NCBI RefSeq assembly: GCF_026625785.1
Contig: NZ_CP113063.1
Coordinates: 1,736,001 to 1,800,000 of the forward strand
From: Gordonia sp. SL306
GTDB lineage: Bacteria > Actinomycetota > Actinomycetes > Mycobacteriales > Mycobacteriaceae
DNA length: 64,000 bases
Direction: 5' to 3'
Positions 63,786-64,000 of the stretch are shown piece after piece (position 1 is the stretch's first letter; each line of letters starts with the position of its first letter). Both the position numbers and the translations under genes were made by a program. Below the pieces are notes generated by a model that searched no databases, was not told where the DNA came from, and was given only the letters and a program-made list of their open reading frames with translations.

Positions 63786-64000
63786 TCACACGAGGACGGT
63801 GCCCTGCTCCCAGACTGACCGCAGACCCCGGTCGAAGGCGTCCTCCACCAACAGGAACCCACGGATTCCGAACACGACATCCGCCTCCAGATCCGGCTCG
63901 GCGCGCACGAGTTCGCCCACGACGTCGTGCCGTAGGATCTGCTCGTGGACAGCGTCCGCCTCGACGTGCTCGGCATAGAAGTGTCGGCACGTCTCCGGGG
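63786..64000 (-). CDS. Iron-containing redox enzyme, 3' end (partial)
   Basis: The last 71 codons of a gene that begins beyond the right edge: RHFYAEHVEADAVHEQILRHDV, then LEADVVFGIRGFLLVEDAF, to a stop at 63786-63788. The HFY..HVEADAVHE stretch is the second metal-binding histidine set of the heme-oxygenase-like diiron family named iron-containing redox enzymes. It is tail to tail with the CDGSH gene, which may supply electrons. Confidence 0.75.
   Translation of the reverse strand, partial: PETCRHFYAEHVEADAVHEQILRHDVVGELVRAEPDLEADVVFGIRGFLLVEDAFDRGLRSVWEQGTVLV

Overview
The window is GC-rich, densely coded DNA from an actinobacterium. The best fit is Mycobacteriales, probably Gordonia or a close relative. 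Support: a dnaK-grpE-dnaJ-hspR operon with HspR operator (HAIR) sites, a short actinobacterial Lon, a SigF-type sigma factor with mycobacterial-style GTTT/GGGTAT promoters, a secreted cutinase, a type II-like flavohemoglobin, a GH15 trehalase-like enzyme, and a palindromic GTCTCGATACG intergenic repeat that I recall from Gordonia-like genomes. No tRNA, rRNA, CRISPR array or transposase was seen.

Layout. 0.2-9.8 kb: a tight + strand catabolic operon (flavin monooxygenase, ACMSD-type amidohydrolase, extradiol dioxygenase, two FAA-family hydrolases, D-2-hydroxyacid dehydrogenase, APH-fold kinase, a divergent enolase and a PF04199 cyclase), followed by a convergent LysR gene. This is the best candidate for an undescribed system: an aromatic ring-cleavage pathway joined to a dehydrogenase-kinase-enolase module that could carry a C3 fragment to phosphoenolpyruvate. 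10.8-23.4 kb: an accessory stretch with MmyB-type XRE regulators (two intact, two decayed), zinc alcohol dehydrogenase, alpha/beta hydrolase, MFS exporter, aldo-keto reductases, cupin and CMD protein. The 5' part of the MFS gene occurs a second time as a decayed copy, and the two copies bracket rarA and two mmcQ-like genes, one of them broken.

23.5-31.5 kb: TetR plus AidB-like acyl-CoA dehydrogenase, a DUF1330 gene that seems to start at ATC and lies between two copies of a palindromic repeat, a GlcD-type oxidase, a soluble Ser/Thr kinase, an amidohydrolase and a flavohemoglobin-like protein. 31.5-40.4 kb: protein quality control (membrane protein with a Thr/Glu-rich tail, hspR, dnaJ, grpE, dnaK, a TetR gene, lon), with HAIR operators upstream of both dnaK and lon, so HspR probably links them. 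40.4-58.1 kb: a mixed region with an Imm52-like orphan, secreted lipase and cutinase, two DHFR-fold reductases, an EspR-like regulator, DHA2 exporter with ArsR regulator, TetR/SDR pair with operator, DinB and VOC proteins, epoxide hydrolase, a divergent G6PD, GH15, a tiny secreted peptide and SDRs.

58.3-62.7 kb: a general-stress block. SigF-type promoters precede csbD, a hemerythrin gene, a zinc alcohol dehydrogenase, the sigma factor gene and an anti-sigma ATPase gene; an STAS anti-anti-sigma gene lies between the last two. 62.8-64.0 kb: HemK-like methyltransferase, CDGSH protein and the 3' end of an iron-containing redox enzyme gene cut by the window edge. Many long reading frames antisense to these genes are shadows of the high GC content and were left out.
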